Shown: positions 19,121 to 29,154, counted from the stretch's first letter. The stretch is 64,000 nt of DNA from Proteiniphilum propionicum (GCF_022267555.1 NZ_CP073586.1:3514501-3578500); one strand, 5' to 3'. Notes: a model not told the origin generated them from the sequence alone. Made by a program: numbers and translations.

Positions 19121-19270
19121 ATCATTTTGATAAATAACTGGTTCCAGACAGAGTTTCAGATTCTCCTGAACCTGCTCTCGCCTGACTGTTATTTCGGCTT
19201 TACAAAAAAACAGATTTTTTTTGTAACCGTTGTAACCATTATTCAGTCAAATAAATAAAAAATAAACTAT

Positions 19271-19987
19271 ATGCGAACAACACTTACATTTACACTAATA
19301 TTATTGCTTTGCACAATCAGCAGCACTTCTTGTGCCCAACAACGCAAAGCAACGGATCAATTCGAGGTAACCGGTTTCACGGCTATCAAATCGTCGGTGG
19401 TCGCCAATATTATGATCATGCAATCCGATAAAACAAGCGTTACCGCCGAAGGAAGTGAAGAGCTGCTTAATATTCTTGAAGTGAGAATGGACGATGGCAA
19501 ACTCATTCTGGAGATGGAAAAGAGTTTTTGGAAACAGTTTAATAAAAAAGCTGACAAGCTGCTGATCTCCATCTCCACCCCTACCCTTACAAAAATCGAC
19601 TTTGATGGAGTAGGAAACATCAATATTAAGGGATCCTTCTCTTCCCCTGGACTAATTGTCAACTCTAAGGGGGTAGGTAACTTTACTGCCAGGGAGCTTG
19701 ATGGAGGACATGTTCATATCTCTTCCGAAGGAGTTGGTAACATCTCTATCGCTGGCACAGCAGACAGTGTGGAGATAAGGTCTGAAGGTGTGGGCAACAT
19801 AGATGCTGGAGAGCTGAAATCCCGAAGGGCTACCGTTTATTCACAGGGAGTGGGGAATGTAAGTTGTTTTGCATCGGAGTTTCTCAAAGCACGTTCTGGT
19901 GGCATTGGCAACATAACCTACTACGGAAAGCCAAGCGAAACAGACCTCTCCAAAGACGGCATAGGAAAAATCAGGGCGGGAAATTAA
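19271..19987 (+). CDS. DUF2807 (GIN-domain) lipoprotein
   Basis: This 238-residue protein has a signal peptide and a lipobox ending at Cys21 (SSTSC). The rest is a right-handed beta-helix-like fold, the putative auto-transporter adhesin head GIN domain. It shows at least six GVGN/GIGN turns spaced regularly from about residue 115 to 220. The function is unknown; such proteins are common in Bacteroidota and are thought to be surface or periplasmic. It is followed by a terminator. Confidence 0.85.
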   Translation: MRTTLTFTLILLLCTISSTSCAQQRKATDQFEVTGFTAIKSSVVANIMIMQSDKTSVTAEGSEELLNILEVRMDDGKLILEMEKSFWKQFNKKADKLLISISTPTLTKIDFDGVGNINIKGSFSSPGLIVNSKGVGNFTARELDGGHVHISSEGVGNISIAGTADSVEIRSEGVGNIDAGELKSRRATVYSQGVGNVSCFASEFLKARSGGIGNITYYGKPSETDLSKDGIGKIRAGN

Positions 19988-20034
19988 AACCTGCCGGTTA
20001 AAACAAATACTCTACTTCTAATTACAAAAATTCC

Positions 20035-20066
20035 GAAAATGGGGGCTTGCGAAAGCCTCCGTTTTC
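20035..20066 (+). terminator. Rho-independent terminator after the DUF2807 gene
   Basis: GAAAATGGGGGCTT at 20035-20048 pairs with AAGCCTCCGTTTTC at 20053-20066 at 12 of 14 positions, with a 4-base loop and a short T stretch in the 3' arm. Confidence 0.7.
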
Positions 20067-20196
20067 ACTACTTGTTCACTTGTTCTATCATACCCATATC
20101 ACGAAGCCAGGAGAGTCCCCTGAAAAGTAAAAATAAAGATACCGTTTTCGAATTAACTCTTTGTCAATTCGATGCTTCATTTTGCTAAATCCTCCG

Positions 20197-20204
20197 TATC
20201 TTTG
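20197..20204 (+). promoter_or_regulatory. -7 box of rlmN
   Basis: TATCTTTG matches the Bacteroidota -7 consensus and lies 23 bases before the preferred ATG at 20228. Transcription would begin close to the TTG at 20219, which favours the ATG start. Confidence 0.5.
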
Positions 20205-20227
20205 TAGTTTAATAACTATTGCAGCAA

Positions 20228-21256
20228 ATGGATCAAAAACAATATCTACTCGGCATGACACTTGCCGAAATCACGGAAAAAGTTACTGAACTGGGCCTTC
20301 CCAAATTTACCGCCAAACAGATTGCCCACTGGGTCTATCTGAAGCGAGTGAAGGACATCAATGAGATGACCAATATCTCTCTGAAGAACAGGCAGATTCT
20401 CTCAGAGAAATTCGACACGGGAAGATCAGAACCGCTCGATGTGAAAACATCTGTCGATGGAACAAGAAAAATGCTGTTCAAGACAGGTAGCGGAAAGTTT
20501 ATCGAGACTGTCACCATACCTGAATCCGACCGCCTGACTATCTGTGTCTCCTCACAAGTAGGATGCCGGATGAACTGTGATTTTTGCATGACAGGAAAAC
20601 AGGGATTCCATGACAACCTCACTGCTACGGAAATTCTTAACCAGGTATATTCGGTACCCGATTCTGAAACGATCACCAACCTGGTTTTTATGGGTATGGG
20701 AGAGCCGCTGGACAACTATAAGCAGGTAAATAAGGCTTCGGAACTGCTGATGGCTGAATACAGCCTTGCATGGAGTCCAAAACGAATCACCCTCTCTACC
20801 ATCGGACTAACGTCAAACCTGAAAAGTTTTCTCGACGAAAGCAAATGCCATCTGGCCATCAGTTTGCATAATCCTATTCCGGAACAACGACAGACCATTA
20901 TGCCGATCGAGAAATCGGCACCCATTACCTCGGTGATTGAAATGCTGCATAAATATGACTGGAGTCACCAAAGACGGTTATCTTTTGAATATATCATGTT
21001 TGACGGGGTGAACGACTCGTTGCTTTACGCACGGGAACTAACCAAACTGCTGGCAGGCCTGGACTGCCGCATTAACCTGATCAGGTTTCATGTAATCCCG
21101 ATGAGTAGCCTCAGGCCCTCAACAGAAGAGAATATGATTAGGTTTCGAGACTTTCTCTCTGCTAAAGGATTCATCAGCACCATACGTGCATCCAGAGGAG
21201 AAGATATCTTTGCAGCCTGCGGCATGTTATCAACTGCAAAACTGGAACAACACTAA
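20228..21256 (+). CDS. rlmN: Dual-specificity 23S rRNA/tRNA adenine-C2 methyltransferase
   Basis: RlmN is a radical SAM enzyme that methylates C2 of A2503 in 23S rRNA and of A37 in some tRNAs. From the ATG at 20228 it has 342 residues (a TTG lies three codons earlier). The radical SAM motif CRMNCDFC, the GMGEPL glycine motif and the late SRGEDIFAACGML segment with the second catalytic cysteine are present. It is monocistronic or leads into the DUF4837 gene 82 bases on, which has its own weak promoter box. Confidence 0.96.
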   Translation: MDQKQYLLGMTLAEITEKVTELGLPKFTAKQIAHWVYLKRVKDINEMTNISLKNRQILSEKFDTGRSEPLDVKTSVDGTRKMLFKTGSGKFIETVTIPESDRLTICVSSQVGCRMNCDFCMTGKQGFHDNLTATEILNQVYSVPDSETITNLVFMGMGEPLDNYKQVNKASELLMAEYSLAWSPKRITLSTIGLTSNLKSFLDESKCHLAISLHNPIPEQRQTIMPIEKSAPITSVIEMLHKYDWSHQRRLSFEYIMFDGVNDSLLYARELTKLLAGLDCRINLIRFHVIPMSSLRPSTEENMIRFRDFLSAKGFISTIRASRGEDIFAACGMLSTAKLEQH

Positions 21257-21304
21257 TTTTTCATAAATTAAAAGCGATGGATTTCATTTTCTCACAAATA
21301 GTTG

Positions 21305-21312
21305 TATATTTG
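21305..21312 (+). promoter_or_regulatory. Possible -7 box of the DUF4837-pdxA pair
   Basis: TATATTTG matches TAnnTTTG, 26 bases ahead of the lipoprotein ATG. The -33 region has only TTTTC. Confidence 0.35.
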
Positions 21313-21338
21313 TTAAATAATAGGCAAATAATCACCTT

Positions 21339-22331
21339 ATGAAACATTTTAGAATTTTTCTACCTTTCGTGGCCGCCATCCTCTTTTTCACATCGTGCGA
21401 CGGCGGCGGAGGATTTTTCTCCGCTTCAGGAACAACTAATGAAGTAATGGTACTGATCGATGACACTGCCTGGAAAAGTACAGCCGGAATAGCATTGTTC
21501 AATGTACTCAACTCGAATGCAAAAGCACTACCACAACCGGAACCGAATTTCAGAATACTGCAAATTGTCCCGGAAAATTTCAGTAGTACCTTTAAAATGG
21601 CACGCAATATAATTATTCCAGAAATATCGAACATTTACAGCTATCCGAAACTTACAGCCGATATCGACAAATATGCCGTGGGACAGGTAATAATGAATAT
21701 TCATGCTCCCGACACCGCCACTTTTGTGAAGTTTGTAACCGAAAACAAAGAAAGCATTGTAGATTACTTTGTCACAAAAGAGCTCGAGCGAAATGGCAAA
21801 TATCTTAAAAACCTGACGGATCCGGTAACACGTATAAATCAGGTTTTTGGAGTAAACATCCATTTTCCAAAAGGCTTATCGAATGTAACTGAGCACAAAA
21901 ACTTCTACTGGGCCACCAACAATGCGCCCCGGTCACGCCAGGACATTGTTATCTACCAGTTTCCTTATACCACGGAAGCCGTCTTCGAAAAAGATTCTCT
22001 TATAAATATCCGCAATCGCGTGCTGGGGGAGTATATCAAAGGTTCTTTCGATTCAGAGATGACTACTGCCATACATTCGTATATGCCCGACTACCGGCGT
22101 ATTGAAGTGGAAAGTATATTTCGTGCCGAACTGCGCGGATTGTGGGAGATGACTACCGATATGATGGGCGGCCCCTTCGTGATGCAGGCATTTGTAAATG
22201 AAAACAGCGGCATGGTAGTGGTTGTGGAAACATTCATCTACGCACCCGAAACAACAAAGCGCAACCTTATGCGCAATCTGGAATCCACACTTTACACCAT
22301 CAGCATACCCGAAGTAAAAAAAAGATCATAA
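21339..22331 (+). CDS. DUF4837 family lipoprotein
   Basis: This 330-residue lipoprotein has a lipobox at Cys20 (FFTSC) followed by a glycine stretch. No catalytic motif was recognised. The family is restricted to Bacteroidota as far as I know, and its role is unknown. It lies 23 bases upstream of pdxA, probably in one transcript; the meaning of that pairing is unclear. Confidence 0.8.
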   Translation: MKHFRIFLPFVAAILFFTSCDGGGGFFSASGTTNEVMVLIDDTAWKSTAGIALFNVLNSNAKALPQPEPNFRILQIVPENFSSTFKMARNIIIPEISNIYSYPKLTADIDKYAVGQVIMNIHAPDTATFVKFVTENKESIVDYFVTKELERNGKYLKNLTDPVTRINQVFGVNIHFPKGLSNVTEHKNFYWATNNAPRSRQDIVIYQFPYTTEAVFEKDSLINIRNRVLGEYIKGSFDSEMTTAIHSYMPDYRRIEVESIFRAELRGLWEMTTDMMGGPFVMQAFVNENSGMVVVVETFIYAPETTKRNLMRNLESTLYTISIPEVKKRS

Positions 22332-22354
22332 CAATAAGTCAGTCAAAAATAAAG

Positions 22355-23461
22355 ATGTCAGAATTAATAAAAATAGGTATCACACATGGTGATGTCAATG
22401 GTATTGGATATGAAATCCTGTTAAAAGCTTTTTCTGATGCGAGGATGCTTGAGTTGTTCCATCCCGTGATATACGGGTCATCTAAATCGGCCTCGTACCA
22501 TCGTAAGGCCCTGAACAGCAACTCCGTGAATTTTCATATAATTTCCAGAGTCGAGGAATCTCAGGAGGGAAAAATCAATCTTGTTAACTGTGTAAAGGAG
22601 GAGATAAAGATTGAATTGGGCAAAGCAAGCATAGAAGCCGGAGAATCAGCATACATGGCATTAGACCATGCTGTCCGTGATCTTGCAGCAAATAAAATAG
22701 ACCTGCTGATTACTCTGCCCATCAATAAAGATACAATCCAAAACGAACGTTTCCATTTTCCCGGCCATACGGAGTTTCTGCAGGAGAGGTTTTCAGGAAA
22801 TGGAGAGAAAGCCCTGATGATCATGGCAACAGAAAATTTGCGTGTGGCACTGGTAACCACCCATATACCTCTTTCAGAGGTTTCGTCAAAACTCTCAAAA
22901 GAGCTGATAATGGAGAAGCTGAAAACCCTTGATCTCTCTTTGAAACGGGATTTCAGAATAGAGAATCCACGTATCGCCGTACTGGGGCTGAATCCTCATG
23001 CCGGTGAAAACGGATTACTGGGAAAGGAAGAGTCAGAGATCATTTCACCAGTTGTGAAAGAAGCGCAAGACAACAAAATACTATGTGCGGGGCCATTTGC
23101 CTCAGACGGTTTTTTTGGAACCGGCCATTTTAAAGATTTTGATGCCATACTAGCAATGTATCATGACCAGGGTCTGATTCCTTTCAAAACGCTGTCTATG
23201 GATTCAGGAGTTAATTTCACAGCAGGATTACCCATTGTAAGGACCTCTCCCGACCACGGTACGGCTTACGATATTGCAGGAAAGAACCTGGCTTCGGATG
23301 AGTCGTTCAGGCAGGCTATATTTATGGGTATTGACATCTTCAGAAACAGAAAAGCCTATGATGAAGCGCGCAAAAACCCGCTCCGCAAAATGTTTTTCGA
23401 CAGAGGAAAGGACGATGAAAAACTTGACCTGACAAAAGAAGAAGCTGAGGAGCAGCTTTAG
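22355..23461 (+). CDS. pdxA: 4-hydroxythreonine-4-phosphate dehydrogenase (vitamin B6 synthesis)
   Basis: PdxA oxidises 4-phosphohydroxy-L-threonine in the DXP-dependent pyridoxal phosphate pathway. The 368 residues show THGDVNGIG at the start, the metal His in PGHTEFL (about 133-139), later metal ligands in YHDQGLIPFK, and GTAYDIAGK near the C-terminus. It converges with tal, leaving a gap of 27 bases with no visible terminator. Confidence 0.95.
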   Translation: MSELIKIGITHGDVNGIGYEILLKAFSDARMLELFHPVIYGSSKSASYHRKALNSNSVNFHIISRVEESQEGKINLVNCVKEEIKIELGKASIEAGESAYMALDHAVRDLAANKIDLLITLPINKDTIQNERFHFPGHTEFLQERFSGNGEKALMIMATENLRVALVTTHIPLSEVSSKLSKELIMEKLKTLDLSLKRDFRIENPRIAVLGLNPHAGENGLLGKEESEIISPVVKEAQDNKILCAGPFASDGFFGTGHFKDFDAILAMYHDQGLIPFKTLSMDSGVNFTAGLPIVRTSPDHGTAYDIAGKNLASDESFRQAIFMGIDIFRNRKAYDEARKNPLRKMFFDRGKDDEKLDLTKEEAEEQL

Positions 23462-23488
23462 TTCAGTGATATGTAGCTCAAATTCTTA

Positions 23489-24445
23489 TTACAGCTTAGC
23501 TGCAATCTGATTCTCCAGCTTCAGCAGATCTTTGGTGAAATTACGAATGCCTTCGGCCAGTTTTTCGGTAGCCATAGCATCTTCATTCATCATCCAGCGG
23601 AAAGTTTTTTCATCAAGTGATATTTTTTCCATGTTCATTTCACAGGCCGCTTTGGAGTCAAGTTTTTTTGTTAATATACCCTCAGTCTGTTCCAGCTCAT
23701 TCAAAAGCTTGGGAGAGATGGTGAGAAGATCGCATCCTGCCAGTTCGCATATCTCTCCAATATTCCTGAAACTGGCACCCATGACCTGAGTTGGATAGCC
23801 AAACTTCTTGTAATAGTTAAATATACCGGTCACCGAAAGGACACCCGGGTCTTCCTGTGCGGGTATTACTGATACGCCACGGTTCTTTAAATGCCAATCG
23901 AGAATCCTCCCCACAAACGGTGAAATCAGCCGCACCCCCGCTTCGGCACAAGCTATAGCCTGTGCTTGAGAGAAAAGAAGTGTGAGGTTACAGTGAATAC
24001 TTTCCCTTTCAAGTATTTCGGCTGCTTTAATCCCTTCCCATGTAGAGGCTACCTTTATTAATATCCTTTCGCGCGAAATACCGGCCTCTTCATAAAGAGC
24101 AATCAGTTCCCGTGCTTTTTTGACAGTAGCGGCGGTGTCGAACGAAAGGCGGGCATCCACTTCGGTAGATACACGCCCCGGAACTATTTTCAAAATCTCC
24201 AGTCCGAAATTTACGGCCAGCTTGTCCATCGCCTTCTGTAGCTGAGTGGTTTTCTCAGACGATGACTGTTTGGCAAAACCAATAGCATTTTCAATCAGGT
24301 TTTTGTATTTTTCATCTTGCGAAGCCGCATAGATTAACGATGGGTTGGTGGTTGCATCTATAGGTGTGTAAGCTTCAATAGAAGCAAAATCTCCAGTATC
24401 GGCAACCACTTTGGTGAATGTTTTCAGTTGTTCAAGTAAGTTCAT
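23489..24445 (-). CDS. tal: Transaldolase (TalB type)
   Basis: Transaldolase moves a dihydroxyacetone unit between sugar phosphates in the non-oxidative pentose phosphate pathway. The 318 residues match the TalA/TalB class. DATTNPSLI near the N-terminus and the Schiff-base lysine in [15 protein letters not shown] (about 128-142) are present. It has its own strong promoter. Its position beside the ribose locus fits pentose use, though that may be chance. Confidence 0.95.
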   Translation of the reverse strand: MNLLEQLKTFTKVVADTGDFASIEAYTPIDATTNPSLIYAASQDEKYKNLIENAIGFAKQSSSEKTTQLQKAMDKLAVNFGLEILKIVPGRVSTEVDARLSFDTAATVKKARELIALYEEAGISRERILIKVASTWEGIKAAEILERESIHCNLTLLFSQAQAIACAEAGVRLISPFVGRILDWHLKNRGVSVIPAQEDPGVLSVTGIFNYYKKFGYPTQVMGASFRNIGEICELAGCDLLTISPKLLNELEQTEGILTKKLDSKAACEMNMEKISLDEKTFRWMMNEDAMATEKLAEGIRNFTKDLLKLENQIAAKL

Positions 24446-24482
24446 AATTTTCCGGGTTTAGATTTTTTCAAACGATTTTCAC

Positions 24483-24513
24483 CAAAGATAGGAAACAATT
24501 GCAAAAAAACAAA
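24483..24513 (-). promoter_or_regulatory. Promoter of tal
   Basis: On the minus strand TTTG (24513-24510), a 19-base spacer and TATCTTTG (24490-24483) match the Bacteroidota -33/-7 consensus fully. The -7 box is 37 bases above the ATG. Confidence 0.7.
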
Positions 24514-24554
24514 AAAGAGGCTCGGGTTTAGCATTAATAAATAAATCACAATAT

Positions 24555-24589
24555 ATTTCACTACCGAAAACGGTTTCCAGTAGTGAAAT
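24555..24589 (-). terminator. Hairpin terminator at the end of the ribose-type operon
   Basis: ATTTCACTAC at 24555-24564 pairs perfectly with GTAGTGAAAT at 24580-24589, with an inner GAAAAC/GTTTCC stem. It lies 6 bases after the sugar transporter stop codon. No long T tract follows, but its position supports a transcript end. Confidence 0.65.
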
Positions 24590-24595
24590 AGAGGA

Positions 24596-25606
24596 TTAAT
24601 TACCTCCTGAATAAATTATAAATATTAAACCTGTAACAAAAAACAAGAACATCAATGTCAACAATTGATTAACTTTTTTCGGGGCACCTCTGAATTCTTT
24701 CCAGATTAATAACCCCCAGAGTGCGGCCACCATTGGAGCAGTTTGACCCAATGCATATGAAATAGCAGCACCTGCTGTGCCCGCGGCTATATAGCTGGAT
24801 GCCGTACCTATACCCCAGATAAGGCCACCCAGGATACCCACAAAATGAGTTTCTGGATTCCCTGCAAAATATTGCTTATACGACAAAGGTTCACCTATAA
24901 AGGGTTTCTTCATGATCCAGGTATTAAAAATAAAATTACTTGCAAATATTCCGAGTGCAAAGATAAAAAATGCCGCATATGGAGTCAACATACCAGTAGC
25001 AGGGGATGCCATGTTTTCCAGATCCATTGCAGATGCCACAAACCTATAGAAGAAAGACATCAGTATACCTGCGAAAATTGCAATTATTATTCCTTTTTTC
25101 TTTGTACTGTTCTCACTTTCTCCCTTTATCATCTTACCCGAAGCAATTCCATTAAAAATAATAGCAGCAATGATAAATGCAACTCCGGCAAAGAGAATTA
25201 CAGGATCACCCTTTGGAGTACTGAAATAATTTATAAACACACCCAGTGTCAACGCCAGGCCAACCCCTATGGGGAAAGCTACTGACATACCAGCATATGA
25301 GATTGCAGAAGAGAGTAAAATATTTGATGCATTAAAGATTATTCCTCCTGTAAATGCGCTCCAGAAGTTTCTTGAATTAACTTGCATCAGATCATCAGTA
25401 AATCCTCTCCCCTGCTCCCCGATGCTTCCTAATGTGAATCCCAGAATAATTGAAAACAACAAAATCCCTATCACGTAATCCCAGTAAAAAAGCTCGTACC
25501 TCCAGGTTTTTGCCGCCAGTTTTTGTGTGTTCCCCCAGGAACCCCAACAAAGCATTGTCACAAAGCAAAGGACAACTGCCAATAAATAGCTGTTTACGAT
25601 AAACAT
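24596..25606 (-). CDS. GRP/ureide-permease-like sugar transporter, candidate ribose permease
   Basis: This 336-residue inner-membrane protein has about ten predicted helices. It belongs to the drug/metabolite superfamily and resembles glucose/ribose porters (GRP) and ureide permeases, with the N-terminal CWGSWGNTQKLA motif. It starts one base after the ribokinase stop codon, so the pair is tightly linked. By context it probably brings ribose (or a ribose-containing compound) into the cytoplasm for the kinase. Specificity is inferred, not visible. Confidence 0.75.
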   Translation of the reverse strand: MFIVNSYLLAVVLCFVTMLCWGSWGNTQKLAAKTWRYELFYWDYVIGILLFSIILGFTLGSIGEQGRGFTDDLMQVNSRNFWSAFTGGIIFNASNILLSSAISYAGMSVAFPIGVGLALTLGVFINYFSTPKGDPVILFAGVAFIIAAIIFNGIASGKMIKGESENSTKKKGIIIAIFAGILMSFFYRFVASAMDLENMASPATGMLTPYAAFFIFALGIFASNFIFNTWIMKKPFIGEPLSYKQYFAGNPETHFVGILGGLIWGIGTASSYIAAGTAGAAISYALGQTAPMVAALWGLLIWKEFRGAPKKVNQLLTLMFLFFVTGLIFIIYSGGN

Positions 25607-25607
25607 A

Positions 25608-26543
25608 TTAGTTATTTTTATATAATTTGTTGTTATTTAAAAAATTACGCACTTCTGATTCGGTCGGAATTGAGGGTTGTGCACCCATTCTTGTGACACA
25701 AATAGCTGAAGCGGCAGTCGCAAATGTAAGAGCATCTTCCCAATTGTTTTCTCTTGCTAACTCAGCAGCAAATGCACCACAAAATGTATCACCTGCTGCA
25801 GTAGTATCAACAGTATTAACTCTATATGCCGGTATATGCTTATAAACATTGCCATTTTTTAAAATGGACCCTCTGTCTCCCAGAGTCATGATCACATTTT
25901 TTACACCCATATTCAACAATTTATCCAGAACGATTTCAATATTTTCTCCATCAACCTTTATACCCGATATAGTTTCTGCCTCAACTTCATTTACTACCAG
26001 AATATCTATTTTATCAATAATATTTCGATCTAGCGACCTTGCAGGAGCAACATTCAGTATAATTTTTTTCCCATGTTTAAATGCAACTTCACATATAGTT
26101 TTAACAGTTTCATATGGAATTTCCATTTGCAATAATACTATATCTACCTTTCTGATAGCAGTCTCAATATCTGGCTTGAAAACCAGTTCAGATGTAAACA
26201 TCCTATTTGCCCCGGGATTAATTACAATACAGTTTTCCCCATTTTTGTTTACCCAGATCATTGCACTACCTGTTGGTGTACCTTCGGCAATCATTGGAAC
26301 TACTTTTAAGCTTTGCTCCTTATAATATTTCAATAAATTTTTTCCTGCTGAATCGGATCCCAGCGATGTTACAAATATTACATCCCCGCCCAGTTTATGT
26401 GCTGCTAAAGCCTGATTCGCACCCTTGCCCCCCATTGCCTGCATGAACGCTGAAGCTTCAACAGTCTCTCCCGGTACAGGGAACTCATTCATCTTCAATA
26501 TGTAATCAATATTAGCACTCCCTATAATCATTATTTTCTTCAT
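25608..26543 (-). CDS. rbsK: Ribokinase (PfkB family)
   Basis: Ribokinase phosphorylates D-ribose at O5 with ATP. The 311 residues show the PfkB N-terminal signature GGKGANQALAAHKLGG (about 38-53) and the C-terminal signature DTTAAGDTFCGAF with the catalytic Asp. The usual DTTGAGD has Ala for Gly at one position, which should be tolerated. The leader upstream (26545-26633) is a diverged copy of the leader ahead of the isomerase gene. It is coupled to the transporter downstream. PfkB substrate calls are uncertain, but ribose is favoured by the neighbours. Confidence 0.85.
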   Translation of the reverse strand: MKKIMIIGSANIDYILKMNEFPVPGETVEASAFMQAMGGKGANQALAAHKLGGDVIFVTSLGSDSAGKNLLKYYKEQSLKVVPMIAEGTPTGSAMIWVNKNGENCIVINPGANRMFTSELVFKPDIETAIRKVDIVLLQMEIPYETVKTICEVAFKHGKKIILNVAPARSLDRNIIDKIDILVVNEVEAETISGIKVDGENIEIVLDKLLNMGVKNVIMTLGDRGSILKNGNVYKHIPAYRVNTVDTTAAGDTFCGAFAAELARENNWEDALTFATAASAICVTRMGAQPSIPTESEVRNFLNNNKLYKNN

Positions 26544-26544
26544 A

Positions 26545-26633
26545 CCATTATTTTATTTTTCATTTATGGTGCATGAAACTCGCAATAATCATTTACTTGA
26601 ACGCAACTGATTTTCATGATCGTTTCATAATTA
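26545..26633 (-). repeat. Duplicated leader element, copy B (upstream of rbsK)
   Basis: Read on the minus strand, this aligns with 29155-29243. An ATGAAACG start, about 65 bases with roughly 70% identity by eye, a TAA, then a nearly identical tail GAAAAATAAAATAAT end just before the next gene's ATG. In this copy the embedded frame is broken after four codons. Confidence 0.65.
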
Positions 26634-26653
26634 TTTGCGATATCATAGACAGC

Positions 26654-28237
26654 CTAATAATACACTTTTACCTGTGGTTCTTTACAAGAATATATAATAA
26701 GGTTTAAAACATCTATGTGATAATTGCCAGGTATATTCCGGCTTTTTAAAGTAATATTATGATCTCCTTCCAGAAGATTATAATTCCACGCTACCTCAGT
26801 ACGCTTCAACAGTGTTTGTGTTGGCATCTTTATAGTCTCAATTAGGTTATCATCGATATAAAGATCAACCTCCAAAACTTCATCACCATGTCCGTTTTCT
26901 GCAAAAGCATATCCGGTTAAAACAAACCCGGAACCGTTGAAACTAACAGTAGCCTCTTTTTCTTTTTCACTTATTCTTTTGTTCACACTTCTGCGCTCTG
27001 ATGGGAATAATCCTTCAAAACTAGCTTCCATTGGAACTGTCTGTGGAACCTGGTATTTAATAACCAGTGAATCGTCATTCTCCCTTCCTCCATTTCTCCT
27101 GATCATATCAACGGCATGCTGAAAACCTATATCATATACTTTTTTTAGAGACATTTCAGTATACTGGAAATTAATTTTTTCAACCTTCTCAAGACCTTGT
27201 TTCCAATAATCAGGTATATTGCTGTACCCTATCATAGTCCCCAGTATTCCGGCGGCATTCGCAGGATTACAATCCGAGTCGTAGCCGCACCTTGTGCTGA
27301 TATCTATTGTTGCACCATAATTACCTTTCCCGTAAAGTAATCCGATTACAATATATGCAGCGTTGATTTTTGCATCAATATTAAGAGGCGCAAATACTCC
27401 GTCGGGACAACCTTTATCATGGGTCCATTTTTTCTGCGCTTCAAACCAGGCATACTTCCAATCGTCCGGCTTTTGTTTGTACCTTTGAATAACATCGGAG
27501 ATACAGTGAAAGAAGTCGCTCTCTTCGGGGATAACCTTCAAAGCTTCTTCAACAATAAACTCAATATCATTATATACAAAAGCCAAAGAATACATTGATG
27601 CTACAAACATTCCTCCAAACAATCCATCTCCATAATTCATAATCCGCCCGATTTTGTTACATATTTCAACAGCTGAATTAATCATTCCCGGCGACATTAA
27701 TCCTGCAAAGTCGGCTTCAATCTGAAAGTCGATATCATCTGCATGTGGATTATTTTTCCAATAACCCGAAGCTGGAGGCATTATGCCGTTAAGGATATTA
27801 TAACGTGCCGCCTGATTGGCATGCCATAGCGGATATTCAGCATTTGCAAATGCAATTGCATGCAGTGAGTCAGGTGCATCTAAACCATGTTTTTGGAAAA
27901 CATCAACAAAAGTCAAGTCCATGTATATATCGTCATATAAACCAGGAAAATTTTCAAAATACCACAACATACGCATATCATCCCATGGGATTGGCACATG
28001 GTCGTCTATCATAGTACCATTCCATATAAATTCGGTAGGCCCTCCGTACGTACATCCTATTACTTGTCCTGCCCATCCTCCTTTTATTTTGTCAAACAAA
28101 TCAGCCTTGCTAATTGCCGATTCATTCAACTTAAGATTATCGTTTTTCTTCGAATCACAGCCAGCTGACATGCAGAATAAAACAAAGGCTACTACTCCTG
28201 TGAAACCGGCTATGACTAGCTTGTAAAATTGTTGCAT
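26654..28237 (-). CDS. ADP-ribosylglycohydrolase-family lipoprotein with C-terminal beta domain
   Basis: This is an exported enzyme of the ADP-ribosylglycohydrolase fold, 527 residues from the ATG at 28237. A GTG at 28288 overlaps the preceding stop codon, but it would add 17 residues ahead of a normal lipoprotein signal (MSAGC, Cys27). The core (about 35-385) has metal-binding acidic motifs, IDDHVPIPWDD early and GYDSDCNPANAAGILG late. A C-terminal beta-rich domain (about 400-525) may bind sugar. It probably hydrolyses an N- or O-riboside outside the cytoplasm and feeds ribose to the transporter and kinase. The exact substrate is unknown. Confidence 0.8.
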   Translation of the reverse strand: MQQFYKLVIAGFTGVVAFVLFCMSAGCDSKKNDNLKLNESAISKADLFDKIKGGWAGQVIGCTYGGPTEFIWNGTMIDDHVPIPWDDMRMLWYFENFPGLYDDIYMDLTFVDVFQKHGLDAPDSLHAIAFANAEYPLWHANQAARYNILNGIMPPASGYWKNNPHADDIDFQIEADFAGLMSPGMINSAVEICNKIGRIMNYGDGLFGGMFVASMYSLAFVYNDIEFIVEEALKVIPEESDFFHCISDVIQRYKQKPDDWKYAWFEAQKKWTHDKGCPDGVFAPLNIDAKINAAYIVIGLLYGKGNYGATIDISTRCGYDSDCNPANAAGILGTMIGYSNIPDYWKQGLEKVEKINFQYTEMSLKKVYDIGFQHAVDMIRRNGGRENDDSLVIKYQVPQTVPMEASFEGLFPSERRSVNKRISEKEKEATVSFNGSGFVLTGYAFAENGHGDEVLEVDLYIDDNLIETIKMPTQTLLKRTEVAWNYNLLEGDHNITLKSRNIPGNYHIDVLNLIIYSCKEPQVKVYY

Positions 28238-28284
28238 AATAATATTATTTAGTTTACTGATAAATAATCGAATATATTTTATCT

Positions 28285-29152
28285 TCACTGTAATATCTCT
28301 TCGGCTATTTCATTAAAATAATCAATCGATTCTTTTATCTCGGGCAGGTTATTTTCCCAGTTAGCCTCGTACTCTATGGTGAAGTATCCCTTGAAATTTT
28401 GTCGTTTGAGCTCCTCCATCATTGCTTTCACGTTCAGGATCCCGGTTCCCCAGACAACATCTTCAAGCGTGCCCTCTGCACCTTGTGGGGCTATATCTTT
28501 GAAATGCATGGCAACAAGCCTCCCCTGCAGTTCCCGTAAAGCAGGTACCGGCTCAATCCCCATTCGCTTGAAGTGGCCAACATCGGCGCTCGATCCCAGC
28601 AATCCATCCCTTTGCCCGATGTACTCCAGCAGTATTTCCGGCTTCCAGTATGAAGCCTCGTTTGGATGGTTGTGGCAGGCTACCTTTATCCCCTGCTTTT
28701 TTGCCAGGCTCTCCACTATATCCCAGTCCTCACGCGCCGGCTCGGCACTGATAAACTCCATCTCCATGCCTTTTGCGAACTCGAACACCTTTTCCCATTC
28801 GTCGCGTGCGGGTGTCCATACCCCCGAAGATACAATTTTCACCCCTTTCTCCTTTGCCAGCTCTTTCAGCCGGTCTTGCTCAACGGTTGTCAGGTTATAA
28901 CCGAAAACGGCGTCCCCGAAGCCCTCTCCCATCTTTTTGCCCGGGATAGATCTCAATATAATGCAATCCCAGTTCTTTCGTCTTGTCGAGTGATTCCGTT
29001 ACCGAAAACAGATGAAAGGTATAGGATTGCATTGATAGTTTCCATCCCTGTTTTTCGGCTTTTGTTTCGGGTTGCGCTTTTGTTTTCATTGAACCGGTGC
29101 AGGCCAGCAGCCCGCAAGTGAAAAGAAGAAACAGTAGTCTATTGATTTTCAT
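28285..29152 (-). pseudogene. Exported sugar phosphate isomerase/epimerase-like gene, split by a frameshift
   Basis: Two frames form one AP-endonuclease-2-fold protein of about 289 residues. The first (from 29152) carries a lipoprotein signal (LLAC, Cys18) and the start of the TIM barrel up to LHYIEIYPG. The second (ending at 28285) continues with KKMGEGFGDAVFGYNL and runs to the normal C-terminus. A single extra base in CCCGGG at 28940-28945 explains the break: CCC GGC AAA AAG restores one frame. The cause may be mutation or a sequencing error. Such proteins often accompany Gfo/Idh enzymes, as here. The end overlaps a GTG of the next gene. Confidence 0.8.
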
Positions 29153-29154
29153 GT

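Noticed and set aside
19200-19226. A/T-only hairpin TTACAAAAAAA/TTTTTTTGTAA after the TolC-like gene as a terminator
   Set aside because: The stem is almost all A-T and no T tract follows it; it is too weak to call.
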